The position numbers and the translations under genes were made by a program. 64,000 nt of DNA from Aporrectodea caliginosa. Its lineage: Eukaryota; Annelida; Clitellata; Crassiclitellata; Lumbricidae. Of this stretch, positions 46,906 through 58,949 are shown one piece after another. Positions within the stretch are counted from its first letter, which is position 1; the number at the start of each line of letters is the position of its first letter. Location of the stretch: positions 325,001-389,000 of the forward strand of contig JACEVL010000045.1 of NCBI GenBank assembly GCA_020284085.1, read 5' to 3'. Under the pieces are notes generated by a model. The model made no database searches and was not told the origin of the DNA. It worked only from the letters and a program-made list of their open reading frames with translations.

Positions 46906-48881
46906 GGAATTAGGGAAACATGATTCACCGCGAACACGTGACTTTAGCGACTTTCAGTTTTAAACATTTAAGCTCGTAGCAGTTTCAAGAACGTCACAAT
47001 TCATTATTAGCACGATAACTAGCACAATTGACGGTATTCAGAAATTTGTATTGTGCAAGTCAATACATGCATAGGCCCAGGGGCGTCCATCCTATGGGGG
47101 AATGAAGCAGAAATCTTCATAGCCTTTTCAGGGGGGAAGAATTTTTGTTGAACATTAAACGTCTGTTCAGTTTTTCCATCTAAGAAATTAATCGATAGGC
47201 CTACACTGTAAATCCTCAGAACGCCGGACGCGTCCGGCAGCACATCTGAGGCGTTCTATAAATTAACACGGGCGTTTAAAAATATGAACACGCGTGTTCA
47301 ATATGACGCGTCGTGCGTTCAAGTTATGGAAAACAGACATGTAGCCTACGTCAAAGCCGCTGTAACTGTATAGGCGTATAGGTCTAAGGGAAACATTCTC
47401 CATGATAAGCCTGCTTAGAAATGCAGAATTCATTATGTAGCCTAAATGATTAAAATATTATCGAAATCAAGTCAGAAGACTGTCAAACAACGATAATGGC
47501 GCGATACAGGCTAACAATCAAAATCGACATGCAACACTGAAGCGTATACGATCAAAATCAATTATAAATGACATGAATAACCTTTAAATTCCTTTAGCAT
47601 TTGTACATGAAGTAAGTTGAATAAAAGTGTAGGCTACGTTGGAGCTGCATTTTTGAACACCGGTGTTCAATTAAGGACTCGTTGGTATGCTATGTTTGAA
47701 CGCTAGCGTTCAATCTCTGACCACTACATGATGAATATTAATCACGTCTTCATCCGCGAATCGTGATCTGTCCATAAATAGTTCGCTAAGTTTGTGTTAC
47801 ATATTCAGTCGGGCATCGCAGTAGAAATTTTTATGAAATTGAGCTATTATAATAATCTGATGTTTCGCTTTGTTTACGATATATTTTTTCATTTTGCAAA
47901 GCAAGCTAAACCATGCGCCCAACGAGGCTCATGAATATTAATGATGTCTACGTACGCGACCCACTTTCGTTTATGGCGGAATGGCGGTTATGTTTCGAAG
48001 TGCTGGTATGCTGAAGTCTTATTTTTAACGAAATTGCGTAAACATCAGTTGGACAGGTTCATTTTGTGCTTAAAATTGTTGTAAAACTTAGCAAGCGTGA
48101 GTATTTATCCGCACGAAACGTGCAAACGTCACCTCATATATTCAGTAGCAAATTTGCAAAGTAGGCTTCTTTAGGCGCTATATTGTATTGTATTTATTAA
48201 TTTATATAGCGCCGCTCACAACAGTGACCATACTTGCTACAGTACTTGTATTATCGCAACTTCTGATTCCTCGGTTTCATTGATGTAAGGTAATTAACCC
48301 ATTTAGCACCTAACATGGATAATAACCGATGTAGCACTCTTTAAAACACATCAATTTCAAAACAGGTTTTCGAGTGGCGCATTAGAAGTTTGGAGATTAT
48401 TACGATTACGATTATATGTGTGGTCTCTTTTTGTATAGGGTGCTGGCCGAATGTTACTCGTGTAGTTCACTTGTAGAGCACGAGACACATTTCAGCCAGG
48501 GAAGTGAGAAGGAAAGAGGCCAGAATTTTCCAGCTTTCTCTGTAATAGTTGTGTTGAAGGTCAGTGACCGTTGATTCGGAAAATTTTCTGTGGTCTAATT
48601 TTTATCACAATTTCTCATTGCTATAAATTTACACAAAATGCAAAGAGCAATTCAATGTGCCATGGTGAAAACAAATAATTAACAATCATGGTTTGTAAAT
48701 TACTCTTGAATGTAAGTTCTTTTTAAGGATATTAGGCCTATAACAGTTTCATTAGTTGAATGTTCAAGCCATTTTATAAACTAAAATTGATACGTTTTCA
48801 AAAGCTCAAATATATTTCCATATTTGATATTTGCAATCTATCCAGTGTACCTAAACTATAGAACAATGATGACTTGTACAA

Positions 48882-49265
48882 TTGCTTCTCTCTGTGTCTT
48901 CATGCCTGCCTTTCAATGTGCATAATGTTAAATGTTCAATCAAACGTCATCCATTACAATTTTACACATGCTGTAGTACTAGTCATTCTGAATGTTGTGG
49001 ACTTTGTTTCAGATCATTGAAGACAATGGTGTGGCACAGTCTTTGGAGACAGTGCAGAGTGAACCCTGCATATCGTTGTTCTGACAGTGAGCGACGACAT
49101 AACCGCATTTTCATTGTGGGTGACACAGCTGTGACTAAAGTGCCAAAGACCAATATTCTGAGTGCCACCCTGCTGTTGCTTGTCTCACACTATGTTTTCG
49201 ACCTAAAATACTCTAGGTGTTATGCTAATCTTTTGGGCGTTCTCCAAACTCTGACAATTATGTGA
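48882..49265 (+). CDS. possible captured gene fragment inside the TIR element
   Basis: The 127-codon frame ends TKVPKTNILSATLLLLVSHY, then VFDLKYSRCYANLLGVLQTL. This hydrophobic ending resembles the C-terminal tail (..aa.ll..~YvF.l.YP....l.flQ..) that I associate with multi-copy uncharacterised proteins of fish and invertebrates. An alternative frame opens after a good acceptor (TTTGTTTCAG at about 49014) and reads IIEDNGVAQSLETVQSEP. No function is assigned. Confidence 0.3.
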   Translation: MLLSVSSCLPFNVHNVKCSIKRHPLQFYTCCSTSHSECCGLCFRSLKTMVWHSLWRQCRVNPAYRCSDSERRHNRIFIVGDTAVTKVPKTNILSATLLLLVSHYVFDLKYSRCYANLLGVLQTLTIM

Positions 49266-50207
49266 AGGACATCAGCAAGCAGTTCAAATGTTTCATTTAG
49301 TCACTTTAGTCATGTGCTGTTATGTAAAGTTTGCCGGAGTCATTATCCGAGATTAACCACGTCTTATACTGTGACACTGACAAAATCTCAAAGAACCATT
49401 ATTTGCAGGATTTTAGGTGCCAAAGTTGAATTTGAATGTTAACAATTATCATCAATGTCGATGGCATTGTAATTAATTTCTTGTTAATTTAGGATATTTG
49501 TAGTTCTGTGTTCTGTTGGAACTGCTTGTGTGCTTTTATATTTTTGATTAGCATTTGGATTTAAATTTAAATATCCATGAGACTTGGTTGTGGGTCATTC
49601 AAATATAGGCTATATGATATTCGGACAGAGGGAGGGAGGGTCATGCAAATGCGGACAAGGGAGGAAGTCTTATGGCTTTAGCAGACGTCCAGATGGGTCT
49701 GCATGTACATGTACAAGGCTTTTAGTTCAACCTGCTTTAAGCACCAACTTCAGTTATAAGATGGGAGACATTGATTCAGTTTTTACAGCTTTGAGTGCTG
49801 TAATTGGTGTATGGAAACTTGCTTTACTTTCAAGTTTCAAATAACAAGTATATATTCAGACAATTCAATTATGCATGTGCTTATAAATTAAGATGTAGAA
49901 CAAGGAGTTTTGTAAGGGTGTCTTCTGCTAGTTAGTGCATTATAACTGTTACCTGGCATCAGACGTGTGCAAAGTGGGAGAGTAAGGCCAAAAGCGGACA
50001 AAGGGTGATGGAGGGTCCAAAGGAGGTACTTTTTGGGGCGCCCTTTATGGACGAACCCTTACTGTGCAACTGCATTGAAGTATGATTAGTTTATATCTTG
50101 ATTCTGACTTTCATGTAGGCCTAATAGCTGTACTAATATTTTGTCTTAATTTTTGAATGTATTAGGCCTATATACATGCATGCAATTGCTTTCGTTATAT
50201 TGTATTG

Positions 50208-50219
<12 letters not shown>

Positions 50220-50249
<30 letters not shown>

Positions 50250-50250
50250 G
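50220..50250. repeat. (AT)n microsatellite
   Basis: Simple AT tract inside the TIR element. Confidence 0.9.
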
Positions 50251-51326
50251 TGTTTTCTGTCAACTCTGAAAATTTGTGGTTATGGCAAGTGTTCATAGGT
50301 TGGGAACACTAGTGTTCATGAAGAGCACATTGTTGTGTTCCGTTCATGAGCACTAGCGTTTAGAGCAGAGTTTAAACGCCCGGACGCGTTCTATTAGTGT
50401 TACATTTACGCGTTAAAGTATTTGCACACGTCATGCGTTAACGAGTAGAACACTCATCAAGCGTTTAAAAATCGAACACTAGTGTTCAGAAGTTTAATGC
50501 TAGCGTCAACATTAGAAACGCCCGGACGCGTTCTATTAGTGATCGCATAGGTGTTCAATAATCATAACACTATAGTGTTCAAAAACTTAATGCCAGCGTT
50601 AACATTAGAAACGCCCGGACGCGTTCTATTAGTGTTACAATTTGGCGTTTAAAAATGTGTTCTAGGGTTGAACACCCGGATTTAGAGTGTATGCTTTTAA
50701 TTTGATGCGGCTCAGCTGATACGTCAGTGCAGTCAGAAACTGAAACTGATCAGAGAAGAGGAACATCCATGGCTGTCCCTTGTCACACAATTACAACAAC
50801 GATTTGCAACGACCCACAATGTTTATGCGAACTTTCCGGTTCATCGTGCAAGACGACCACTTAGGCAACATGATCAGAAAACTGAGAAAGGGATTGTGAA
50901 ATGTGGTGCTCAGTACTGTAGCACAGACCACTATCGTATTGGCCGTGTTTACTATATAACACTGGATACACGGTTGCTTGTCAAATACAGGACCGTTTCC
51001 ATGATGACATGCTAGGTATTTTTGAAGAAATGGATCATTTTACGCCAAGGAAGAGATAGCTTACCGACAGACAGTGCCTGTGTAACTTCTAAGACCTAGA
51101 CCCACAGATAGTGAAAACCGCTCGAGCTCCAGGAGTTTCGACATGCATAGGCCTATATCGTGCAAGACATTGTGCCTTTTAAAGACTTGATTCCCGACGA
51201 TTGAAAACTAGAACTGATTGATCTAAATGCAGGCACCGGCAGCGACGACGATGACGAGCAAAAGACATATCTGTCAACAGGACAGTGGATTGAAAGCTTG
51301 TTATGTTAAGCTATTAGTGTAATATG

Positions 51327-52241
51327 CAGAGTTGTATTGTCTCGAGACACTGTCTCGGTCTCGAGACGTCTCGAGACAGGTTTTTGATGTCTCGGTCTCG
51401 GTCTCGGTCTCGGACCCCACTGTCTCGGTCTCGGTCTCGGTCTCGAGATCATTTCTTGACTTTTTGGAAACTGTCTCGAAGCGAAAGTCTTGTTCTCTTG
51501 TAGAAGCGGTCTCCAAAGTTTTCGTACAAACTGTATTTTGTTCGGAACTTCGTACAGTATTGCGCTATAAAATTGTCTTGTGCCGAACGGATAACTAGTT
51601 AATCGGAAGTGCCAAACAGACAGGAAGTTTACAAAAGCGGTGTTTCTGGTATTAAGATTTAAGAGTATTGAAAAAAGCAGTCTTAAGTTTGCACTTTCAG
51701 TCCAAAATTTCTTAATATCTTAAAATGTCTCATAAAAAGCTGAAATCGTGAAATTTGCATTCACGCAGTTTGAAATCAATGAAAAACAAAATAAATGGCA
51801 TGCCGTTCGTCGTTTGTGTAAAGCCAACATAAGCGAAACGCTTGAAGCAACAGCTAGTTTCTCAAGGTGAGTGATGTACTTATGTCGCTAAATCGCTAAT
51901 AGGCCTAGGGCCCATATGGAATTTTGTTGGTTTAAATTTTAGAATCATTTAGAAGATGTCAGAATGGCTGAAATATTTAATTTCTTTTTAGTTTATACAA
52001 TTCAGGTGATCGGCTGATTTCAGTGACTTGACCCTTGTATTAGACTTCAAAAGTTGAGAAAAATTGTTTCGGGACTTGGGTCCAATGTGCATTTCACTCG
52101 TTTTGAACTGTCTCGAACTGTCTCGGACCTGGTGTCTCGTCTCGGTGTCGGTCTCGGACCCCACTGTCTCGTCTCGGTGTCGGTCTCGGACCCCACTGTC
52201 TCGGTCTCGGTCTCGAGTTTTATGTCTCGTATACAAGTCTG
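51327..52241. mobile_element. hAT MITE with GTCTCG satellite, copy 2
   Basis: Termini CAGAGTTGTAT and ATACAAGTCTG (one mismatch), duplication GTAATATG at 51319-51326 and 52242-52249. Homologous to 13581-14479 and inserted into the transposase remnant of the larger hAT. Confidence 0.92.
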
Positions 52242-53270
52242 GTAATATGGCAACTTTCAGGCTATCCCACGCTCACCAGCTTGTACAAAATCCTGGTATC
52301 CCTTGCGGTGACCAGTTGCTCAACTGAGCGAGTAATGAGTCACATCCACATAGTTGAAGGTGTGCATCTCTGACAGTATTAGCCTGTGAACGAGACACTA
52401 TCACAAAAACTGGACGAAATTATTGTTGATCGCTTGGCTACGCACTCCGCTGCTCATAAGAAATAGGCCTACATATTGTAATATTAGTATTTACGTTAGT
52501 AGGCCTACTGCCTGGCAGCTGTGGCGGTATGCATTCCTCTGTCTGTGTACAAGCCTTCAAATTTTATTTTGTACAGTGCACATATCGTCTGGGGCGGTCG
52601 TCGGGGGGGGGGCAATCTGATGACACGAGGGGGGAATGCTTCATAGGCTTAAGGGGGGGGAATGGACGCCCCTGCATAGGCCTACACAAAACCATAAAGT
52701 GCTTCAAATGCTATAAAGTTTTTCAGAAACATTTTTCAGTGTGACTTGAACTATTCAGATTCCTGAAAATTATTTGCAAAGAAGGCACCAGTTAGATTTA
52801 CTAGTGGAATTGTGCTAAACCATCTGAACTGTAGCTATTTTGTACTAGAATTCATTTGGAGCTGCTCTTATAAATCTTATTACGGTTATCATCCAGACAG
52901 TAGGTTGAGACCTCTACCTGGAATTGAATCCCTCGGCATCTGCTTCATCTACTGGCAAGGGACTCTCAAAATGTTTCCCATCTGTTACCAACGCCTGGGC
53001 ATTTCATCAACCTCATTTAAACATGCTCTGAGAACTTGATAACTCACGTTATCGAATGGACGGCTCTATAATATAGGATCCTTCAGTTAAAGGGAAACAA
53101 AACAGCCATTCATCAATCAAACGCCTGTTGGCCGGCAGTTTGAAGGAAAAACTGCAGTATAGATAACAGACTCAGAATCCTGTTCAATGTATGCATTTCT
53201 TATCACGAATCCTTTATCACAAACAGACTCAATTAGACACTGTGGTTGTTATATTATTTGCTTTGCAACT

Positions 53271-53272
<2 letters not shown>

Positions 53273-53335
<63 letters not shown>
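53273..53335. repeat. (AT)n microsatellite
   Basis: About 62 bp of AT repeat directly upstream of the LINE in E2; absent from E1. Confidence 0.95.
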
Positions 53336-53339
<4 letters not shown>

Positions 53340-53340
<1 letters not shown>

Positions 53341-54600
53341 TAAAGTCGATCGATTTGATGTAATCGACAATGTAATACAGGGCCGGATTTCATTATATTT
53401 CATGTCAAACAAGTCTATTGATGTTAAAATCATTCATGTCGAGCTAAAATTTGTTGGCGAATGGTTCAACGCCAACAAACTATCACTAAACCTTGTAAAG
53501 ACCAATTTCATTTTGTTCTATTTCTAGAGGAAAACTGAACTCAACTCAGACTGTAATATTGCTGTTAACATAGGTAATCAATGCTTAGCTAGGGTATCTT
53601 CTACGAAATTCTTGGGTGTTCACATTGACGAACATTTAACATGGAGAGAACATATAAGCTGTTATTTCCAAAAAGATATCAAAACATAATTTTATAGGTA
53701 TAATCTCTCGTATTCGGCATCTCCTGCCGCGACACATACTTATTAACTTGTATTATACTTTAATATATCCTTACATGTCCTACTGCAACCTTGTGTGGGC
53801 CTCTACTTACCGAACTCACCTAACCATTTTAATGACCTTGCAGAAACGAGTCGTACGAATTATAATGAATGTACCTTATAGAGCTAACACCAGAATCTCT
53901 ATTCTAAAACTTGAAAATATTGCCCTTCGAGTACATCAACAAATTGCAAGTGGGGTTATTCATGTACAAACTTCAAGCGCATCAAATACCTGCGAGTTCT
54001 GACAACTGGTTTTGTAAAAACTCAGAAGTACACGACCACCTTACACGATCTGCAATGAACTATCACCAACGAAGGGTACACACCACTGCTAGGCAACATA
54101 GTATTGGGATTTGTGGTCCGCTGCTATGGAACTCCCTACCTAATGATCTTACAAACTTACCTACAGTTTATCAACGAAAACTGAAAACTTTAGTTAACGA
54201 AAACTGAAATTCCATCTTTTGGCTTCACTTGCATAAGTTACTTCGTGGTGATTGTATAAGATACTATGTGCATGCACTGTTGTGTTAATATGTCACAGGA
54301 TTGCTAACGTTTGGTGTGCATTTGTCAACCTTGTGAGGAGACTTAAGCTTCCAGTAGAATTAAATATTGACACTCTATCTCAATGACTGCATTGTATTAA
54401 ATGGTGACCATCAATATACTAACTGATTAATGACTGATGCAAATGGGGCAACCCTCATAGCGGAACCATATGTTCCTTTGGGTTAACCCATTGACACCCT
54501 GAATACGATTGCATGAACTATGTGCATGTATTATTATTATCATGGTGGTCAATAAATATATTGATTGATATATTGATATTGATATTGAAATATATTGATT
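53340..54600 (+). mobile_element. L2/CR1-type LINE, 5' truncated and frameshifted
   Basis: The frames contain ELKFVGEWFNANKLSLNLVK (RT), FLGVHIDEHLTW, YCNLVWASTYRTHL, LQKRVVRIIM, then LTRSAMNYHQRRVHT, IGICGPLLWNSLPNDL and the tail (TATTGAT)n. At least two frameshifts. E1 has no counterpart between CGATCGACTTGAT and CAGCCTCAATGAC, so it post-dates the E1/E2 duplication. Confidence 0.8.
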
Positions 54601-55604
54601 TAGCCTCAATGACACCCAGGCAAATTATGCAGTTTGGCGACCCCGCTCCACCTTATAAAAATCCTTTTTAGCGTTTGATGGAGCCACACAAAATACTGTA
54701 GTAATTAAAAATGATTAGGCTTCTTGAAAACATAATTTGTTTGAAAATGGCAACTGCCTACAAAGCCTATACATAAAGCCAACCCAGATGTAGGCCTAAC
54801 AAAATTTCACTTTTCATTTGCTAAACGTAGGCTAGACATATAGACTAATCTATCATGCTTATTTTTTATAGATGCAGGGTAGCTATTTAAAGACACTTTA
54901 TGCAGTAAATATATCTGGCTCCCCTTATCTCTAGTTTCTGAAAACTGGATTATCCGCGTTATCTCACTACCATTTGTCTTGTTCAAGACTCTTGGCTTTA
55001 GTAGTGCTTCAAAAATTCAGAGTTTTTGCCAATGTCTTGCGATCATGAAAGTCTGTCTTTATCACGTAAAGACGCAAATTACAAAAGTCTTTGGCACAAT
55101 TTCCATATGTTTTCATTTGATCGGCTTCTATGTTTGGTAATTATCGCGCGCAAATATCGCAGATTCCTCTGCATAAAATACAGTTGATATATAGCCAGAG
55201 ACTTAGAAGCAACATTGCATTTTAACAGCCTAGTATTTACAGATTGCATTGTCACATATTGAGTTCTTTGCTACCGTATTCTTCTGGTCAGTAGCAAAAT
55301 GGGGTTAAACAGATTGCTCTCTATCTACAAGGTTGTTTATGGCAATGAACATAGACAATCTCACATCTGAGTCATTTCCAGTTGAATCCGGATTGCATAA
55401 GACTCCGATTGTTTCCTAGCCCGCGCAGACGTGGAAGAACTGACCAAGGGAAGCCGAACGCAGCCGGCGACGGCCGGGACAGCTTGAGACCGGTGCAAAG
55501 AGCTCCAAAGTGTAGTCTAGTGCCGAGTCAGAGATAGACAGATGCCCGGCCCAAGAGGAGCATTTTAAACTGTATTCTCTTCTCAATGAGGGAATCTTCC
55601 AAGA

Positions 55605-55710
55605 AATTTAGATGTCACCGTCGATCAAAGAATGGAAATGAAAAGTAAACCGGAAAACATTAATTAAATCAGCGAGTGGACGATTCAGAGACAATTAAGT
55701 CATGACAAAA
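55605..55710 (+). pseudogene. inverted Ig1 exon fragment in E2
   Basis: Plus-strand Ig1 start (TTCCAAGAAATTTAGATGTC and following), opposite to and 250 bp from the minus-strand Ig1 remnant of E2. The same pairing exists in E1. Confidence 0.6.
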
Positions 55711-56945
55711 GATCTATTTGTACGAAATGGATGAGGGAGGAAAAGATAAAAAAATCACATTGGCTTCGATGTCGACGAATATGGCCCTGTTGTGTGTATC
55801 ACTTTATCCAATGAATTACACATTCTGATGGATAGTCTAAGTATAGAGTCGATTATTGAATATTAATGTACAGAAATGGAATTTTTTTCATAGGTACAAC
55901 TTGTGTCTCTGGTCAAAATGGTACCAACAGCTTAGTTTGTCTCGTTCTTCCAGTTCGTCCAAATCCAATTTTTTTTGTGACTTCATGGTTTCTGCATCGT
56001 CCACTCGCGGATTTTGGAAATGTTGTCTGGTTTACATTTCATTCCAACTGTTTGACCGACAGTGACAGCCAAATTCCTTGGACGATCAGGCAACGTTTAA
56101 CTCCCTGACGATTCTAAATATTGTGATTCAAATGTGACGATAGGCCTACTTGAAGGCGAAGGTGAGCATTAGACTATTATGTTTCTGATATGTTGCAAAA
56201 ATTATAATATCTAATTATATGACATAAGATGAGATGGATGAAAACCAGATATGCAGATATCTGCATCCATATTTGTCAGTCTCCAAAAATATCAAATATC
56301 AAATAATCCAAAATATTATTGTAAATTGATAAAATCATCAAGGTAATCCTGTGTTATTGCTTGGCTCTATTTGACAAAATAGAAACAAAAATTGAAAAAG
56401 AGCAACGAAAGTCCTCATCTTCCAGAAGCAAAGCATTTTTGATTGTTGTCTAATGCACCCGAACAAAACCGAAGCTTAAGTTAAAAACAATGTTCTCGTT
56501 CTGACAACTATTGCTTAAATACATATGAAAGTGAAGGTTTTGGTAGGCTATAGGTTAGCTTCACTGGCAAGAGGGTGGAAGCGAGTATGTGCAGGCGAAA
56601 TCGTAAATGTTCATAATAAATCATGATAGCCTGATAAACGATAATTATGCATATTGCATGCAATTATGTAGACCGGGAATACAGAAACAAATGTAATATT
56701 AGACTCAATGTTCAGTTTAGGTCCTTACTTTTGGAGACAAATGGCAGTCGATTTGCTAAAAGTTCGAATAATGCGTGGCAACCTTGGTGCTTCCAATTGT
56801 CAATCAGGAATTTCTGTAGACTTGAACTGGCAAAACCTGACCAGTTGTTGCTAGAATATGCATTTCCCTTCTCTACCTATACAAAGGATGTCTGAGCGCC
56901 GTACGCGTGATCGATCAGACCATTGTAATTTATTGTAATTTTAAT

Positions 56946-57700
56946 CCGAGAATAAACCCATCAGTGGCGCTCAGTGAAATCACAGCAAAATAATGCATAC
57001 TTCAGGCCCTTATGAAATTGCGGAAGGGACAAAGTGAGGAGCACGAGCCGCAGTTCTCGAGAAAGGCGATTCCAGCGGGTGGGCAGTGGCGTACCGAAGG
57101 GAGCAAAGGGGACGACTCGCCCCGGGCGGCACTTGTGCAGGGGCGGCAAAATAGAGTGGAGGAAAAGTTTTTAAAAAGGAGTGAATGTTGGATATCAAAT
57201 GAAAAGTAGGAGAGGAAGAAAGAAAGGTAGAAAAAGAAGGAAGAAAAGAAAGAACCATCACTTTGGTCAAGTCGGCTTGGCTTCCGATGCCGCCCCTAAG
57301 TCTCCCTTAGGGGCTGGATCACTCTGAGAGGTCTACGTTAAGCACTAAACAGTCCCTCTCTCCGCAAATGGATGGTTTTCCACGATGCATGTTGGTAGGT
57401 AATTGAGATCCGACAGCACAGGAATTTCATGCTGACTATGCTCTGTATGTTGGTCTCTCTCTTATGCCAGTCCACGTGTTCCTGGCCAGGACCTCTAGAC
57501 TTAAACTCATATAAGACATAAGACATTTATTACATGCAAGACGGTGATTACGTACATCGACAATTATGCATGATACTGCAATTTCCATGGAGTATTATAT
57601 CATCACAGTGAAACAGAGCTATTAAATAGGAGCAATAGGCGCACGTAAAGGGACTAATCCCGCTAAGCGGGAGGAAATAGAGGAAATCAGCAAATACATA
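56946..57700. other. spacer between head-to-head copies E2 and F
   Basis: It holds a hAT-like end (CAGTGGCGTACC at 57084), purine-rich AGAAAG repeats and no gene. Sequence from about 57700 onward is the 5' flank of F, homologous to that of B. Confidence 0.4.
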
Positions 57701-58097
57701 TCCTAGCAACAACTGGCTAGGTTTTGCCAGTTCAAGTCTACAGAAATTCCTGATTGAACGAAGGTTACCACGCATTATTCAAACTTTTAGCAAATCGATT
57801 GCCATTTGTCTCCAACCTAAACTGACATTGAGCCTAATATTACATTCGTTTCTGTTTTCCCAGTCTACGTAATTGCGTGTAATGTGCATTATCGTTTCTC
57901 AGGCTATCAATCATGAATTTATTATGACCATTTACGATTTCGCCTACACATACCCGCTTTCATCCTACTGCCCGTGTAGCTAATCTACACCAAAAACTTT
58001 CACTTTCATATGTATTTAAGCAGCGGTTGTCACAACGAGAACATTGTTTTGAACTTAAATTTCGGTTTTGCTTGGGTGCATTCGACAACAGGCAAAA

Positions 58098-58836
58098 ATG
58101 ATTTGCTTCAGGAAGATGATGACTTTCGTTGCTCTTTTCCAATTAGTTTTTCTAGTTGGTAAGTAGAGCTAAACAAGAATCCAGGATTCACTGTCGGTCA
58201 AACAGTTGGAATGAAATGTAAACCAGACAACATTTCCAAAATCCGCGAGTGGTCGGTGCAGAATCCTTGATGGTTTTATCAATTCACACAAATATTTTGG
58301 ATTATTTAATATTTTTGGAGACACAAATTATGGATGCAGATATCTGCATATCTGGTTTTCACCCATCTCATTATATCTCAAATAATTAGATATTATAATT
58401 CTTACACCAGATCGGAAACAAAATAGTCTAATGCACAACATCGACTTCAAGTATCGTCACATTTGAATCACATTTTGTAGAATCGTCAGGAAGTAAGAAG
58501 TTGCCTGATCGTCCAAGGAATTTGGCTGTCACTGTCGGTCAAACAGTTGGAATGAAATGTAAACCAGACAACATTTCCAAAATCCGCGAGTGGTCGGTGC
58601 AGAAACCATTAAGTCAGAAGAAAAATTCGATTTTGACTAACTGGAACAACGAGACAAAGACGAGACATTCACACTATTACTTCGATGTGGATGACGATGG
58701 ATCTGTTACGCTTAACTCCAACTCAGTTCGACTGGAAGACGCCGGAATCTACACTTGCGTTGTGCACGAGACAGTGAAACAACCTGAACAATACAGCGCA
58801 CAACTGATTGTCTTCGGTAAATTTTCCTGCAATTGA
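58098..58836 (+). CDS. Ig receptor copy F: signal peptide plus one V-like Ig
   Basis: Exons 58098-58158 (MICFRKMMTFVALFQLVFLV, donor GTAAGT) and 58481-58816 (Ig1: MKCKPDNISKIREW...LEDAGIYTCVVHE) are intact, with the same boundaries as A and B. Ig1 differs from A/B at about a quarter of its residues. No Ig2, Ig3 or TM exon follows; homology to A/B stops near 58950. If the second donor is ignored, translation runs nine residues past Ig1 to a stop at 58836, which would give a secreted single-V protein. It may be a 3'-truncated pseudogene or a soluble relative. Confidence 0.6.
58192..58268 (+). repeat. 76-bp copy of Ig1 exon sequence inserted in F intron 1
   Basis: The intron contains CACTGTCGGTCAAACAGTTG through GTCGGTGCAGAA, identical to the start of F's own Ig1 exon (58531-58604), placed between CCAGGATT and TCCTTGATGG, which are contiguous in A and B. 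Confidence 0.85.
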
Positions 58837-58949
58837 TTTGTTTACGATTCTATAATGCGATGTTTACACTAAGAAAAGCAAAGCACGTATTTTTCATAAA
58901 ATTCGTCTCAAATAATTTCTACGATTGGCTGTAACGGTAATTATGTAGA

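Larger units (their letters stand above)
47205..50689. mobile_element. 3.5-kb TIR element of unrecognised family, nested in the hAT
   Basis: Termini CACTGTAAATCC and GGATTTAGAGTG (one mismatch) are flanked by TA (47203-47204 and 50690-50691). The right subterminal region repeats AACGCCCGGACGCGTTCTAT three times (about 50377, 50518, 50610) with AACACTAGTGTTC palindromes; the left has matching ACGCGTGTTCAAT and GGACGCGTCC. It carries an open frame at 48882-49265. No transposase is recognised. Confidence 0.65.
47078..52674 (+). mobile_element. 5.6-kb nested hAT composite
   Basis: Terminal repeats CAGGGGCGTCCAT / ATGGACGCCCCTG (13 of 13) are flanked by a perfect 8-bp duplication, CATAGGCC, at 47070-47077 and 52675-52682. 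E1 at about 28388 (GCATAGGCCTACAC) is the empty site. After removing two nested insertions (47205-50689 and 51327-52241) about 1.2 kb remains, including fragments of a hAT transposase on the plus strand: HYRIGRVYYITLDTRLLVKY near 50930, and LAVTSCSTERVMSHI...NETLSQKLDEIIVDRLATH at 52292-52450, with several stops. Confidence 0.9.
45529..56945 (-). pseudogene. decayed Ig receptor copy E2
   Basis: On the minus strand: signal exon at 56437-56376 has a 1-nt insertion and has lost its GT donor (TCAAA replaces GTAAG). Ig1 remnant at about 56122-55920 ends in the TAA shared with E1. The Ig2 exon, 45926 to about 45565, still has its AG acceptor and EDNDALITC but carries a frameshift before the Ig Trp. 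Ig3 and TM are missing. The intervening 9.7 kb is swollen by a LINE, a nested 5.6-kb hAT composite and a second LINE. It is a direct duplicate of E1. Confidence 0.75.

Noticed and set aside
48983..49168. Minus-strand frame opposite the putative captured fragment
   Set aside because: No domain or splice support; shadow frame.
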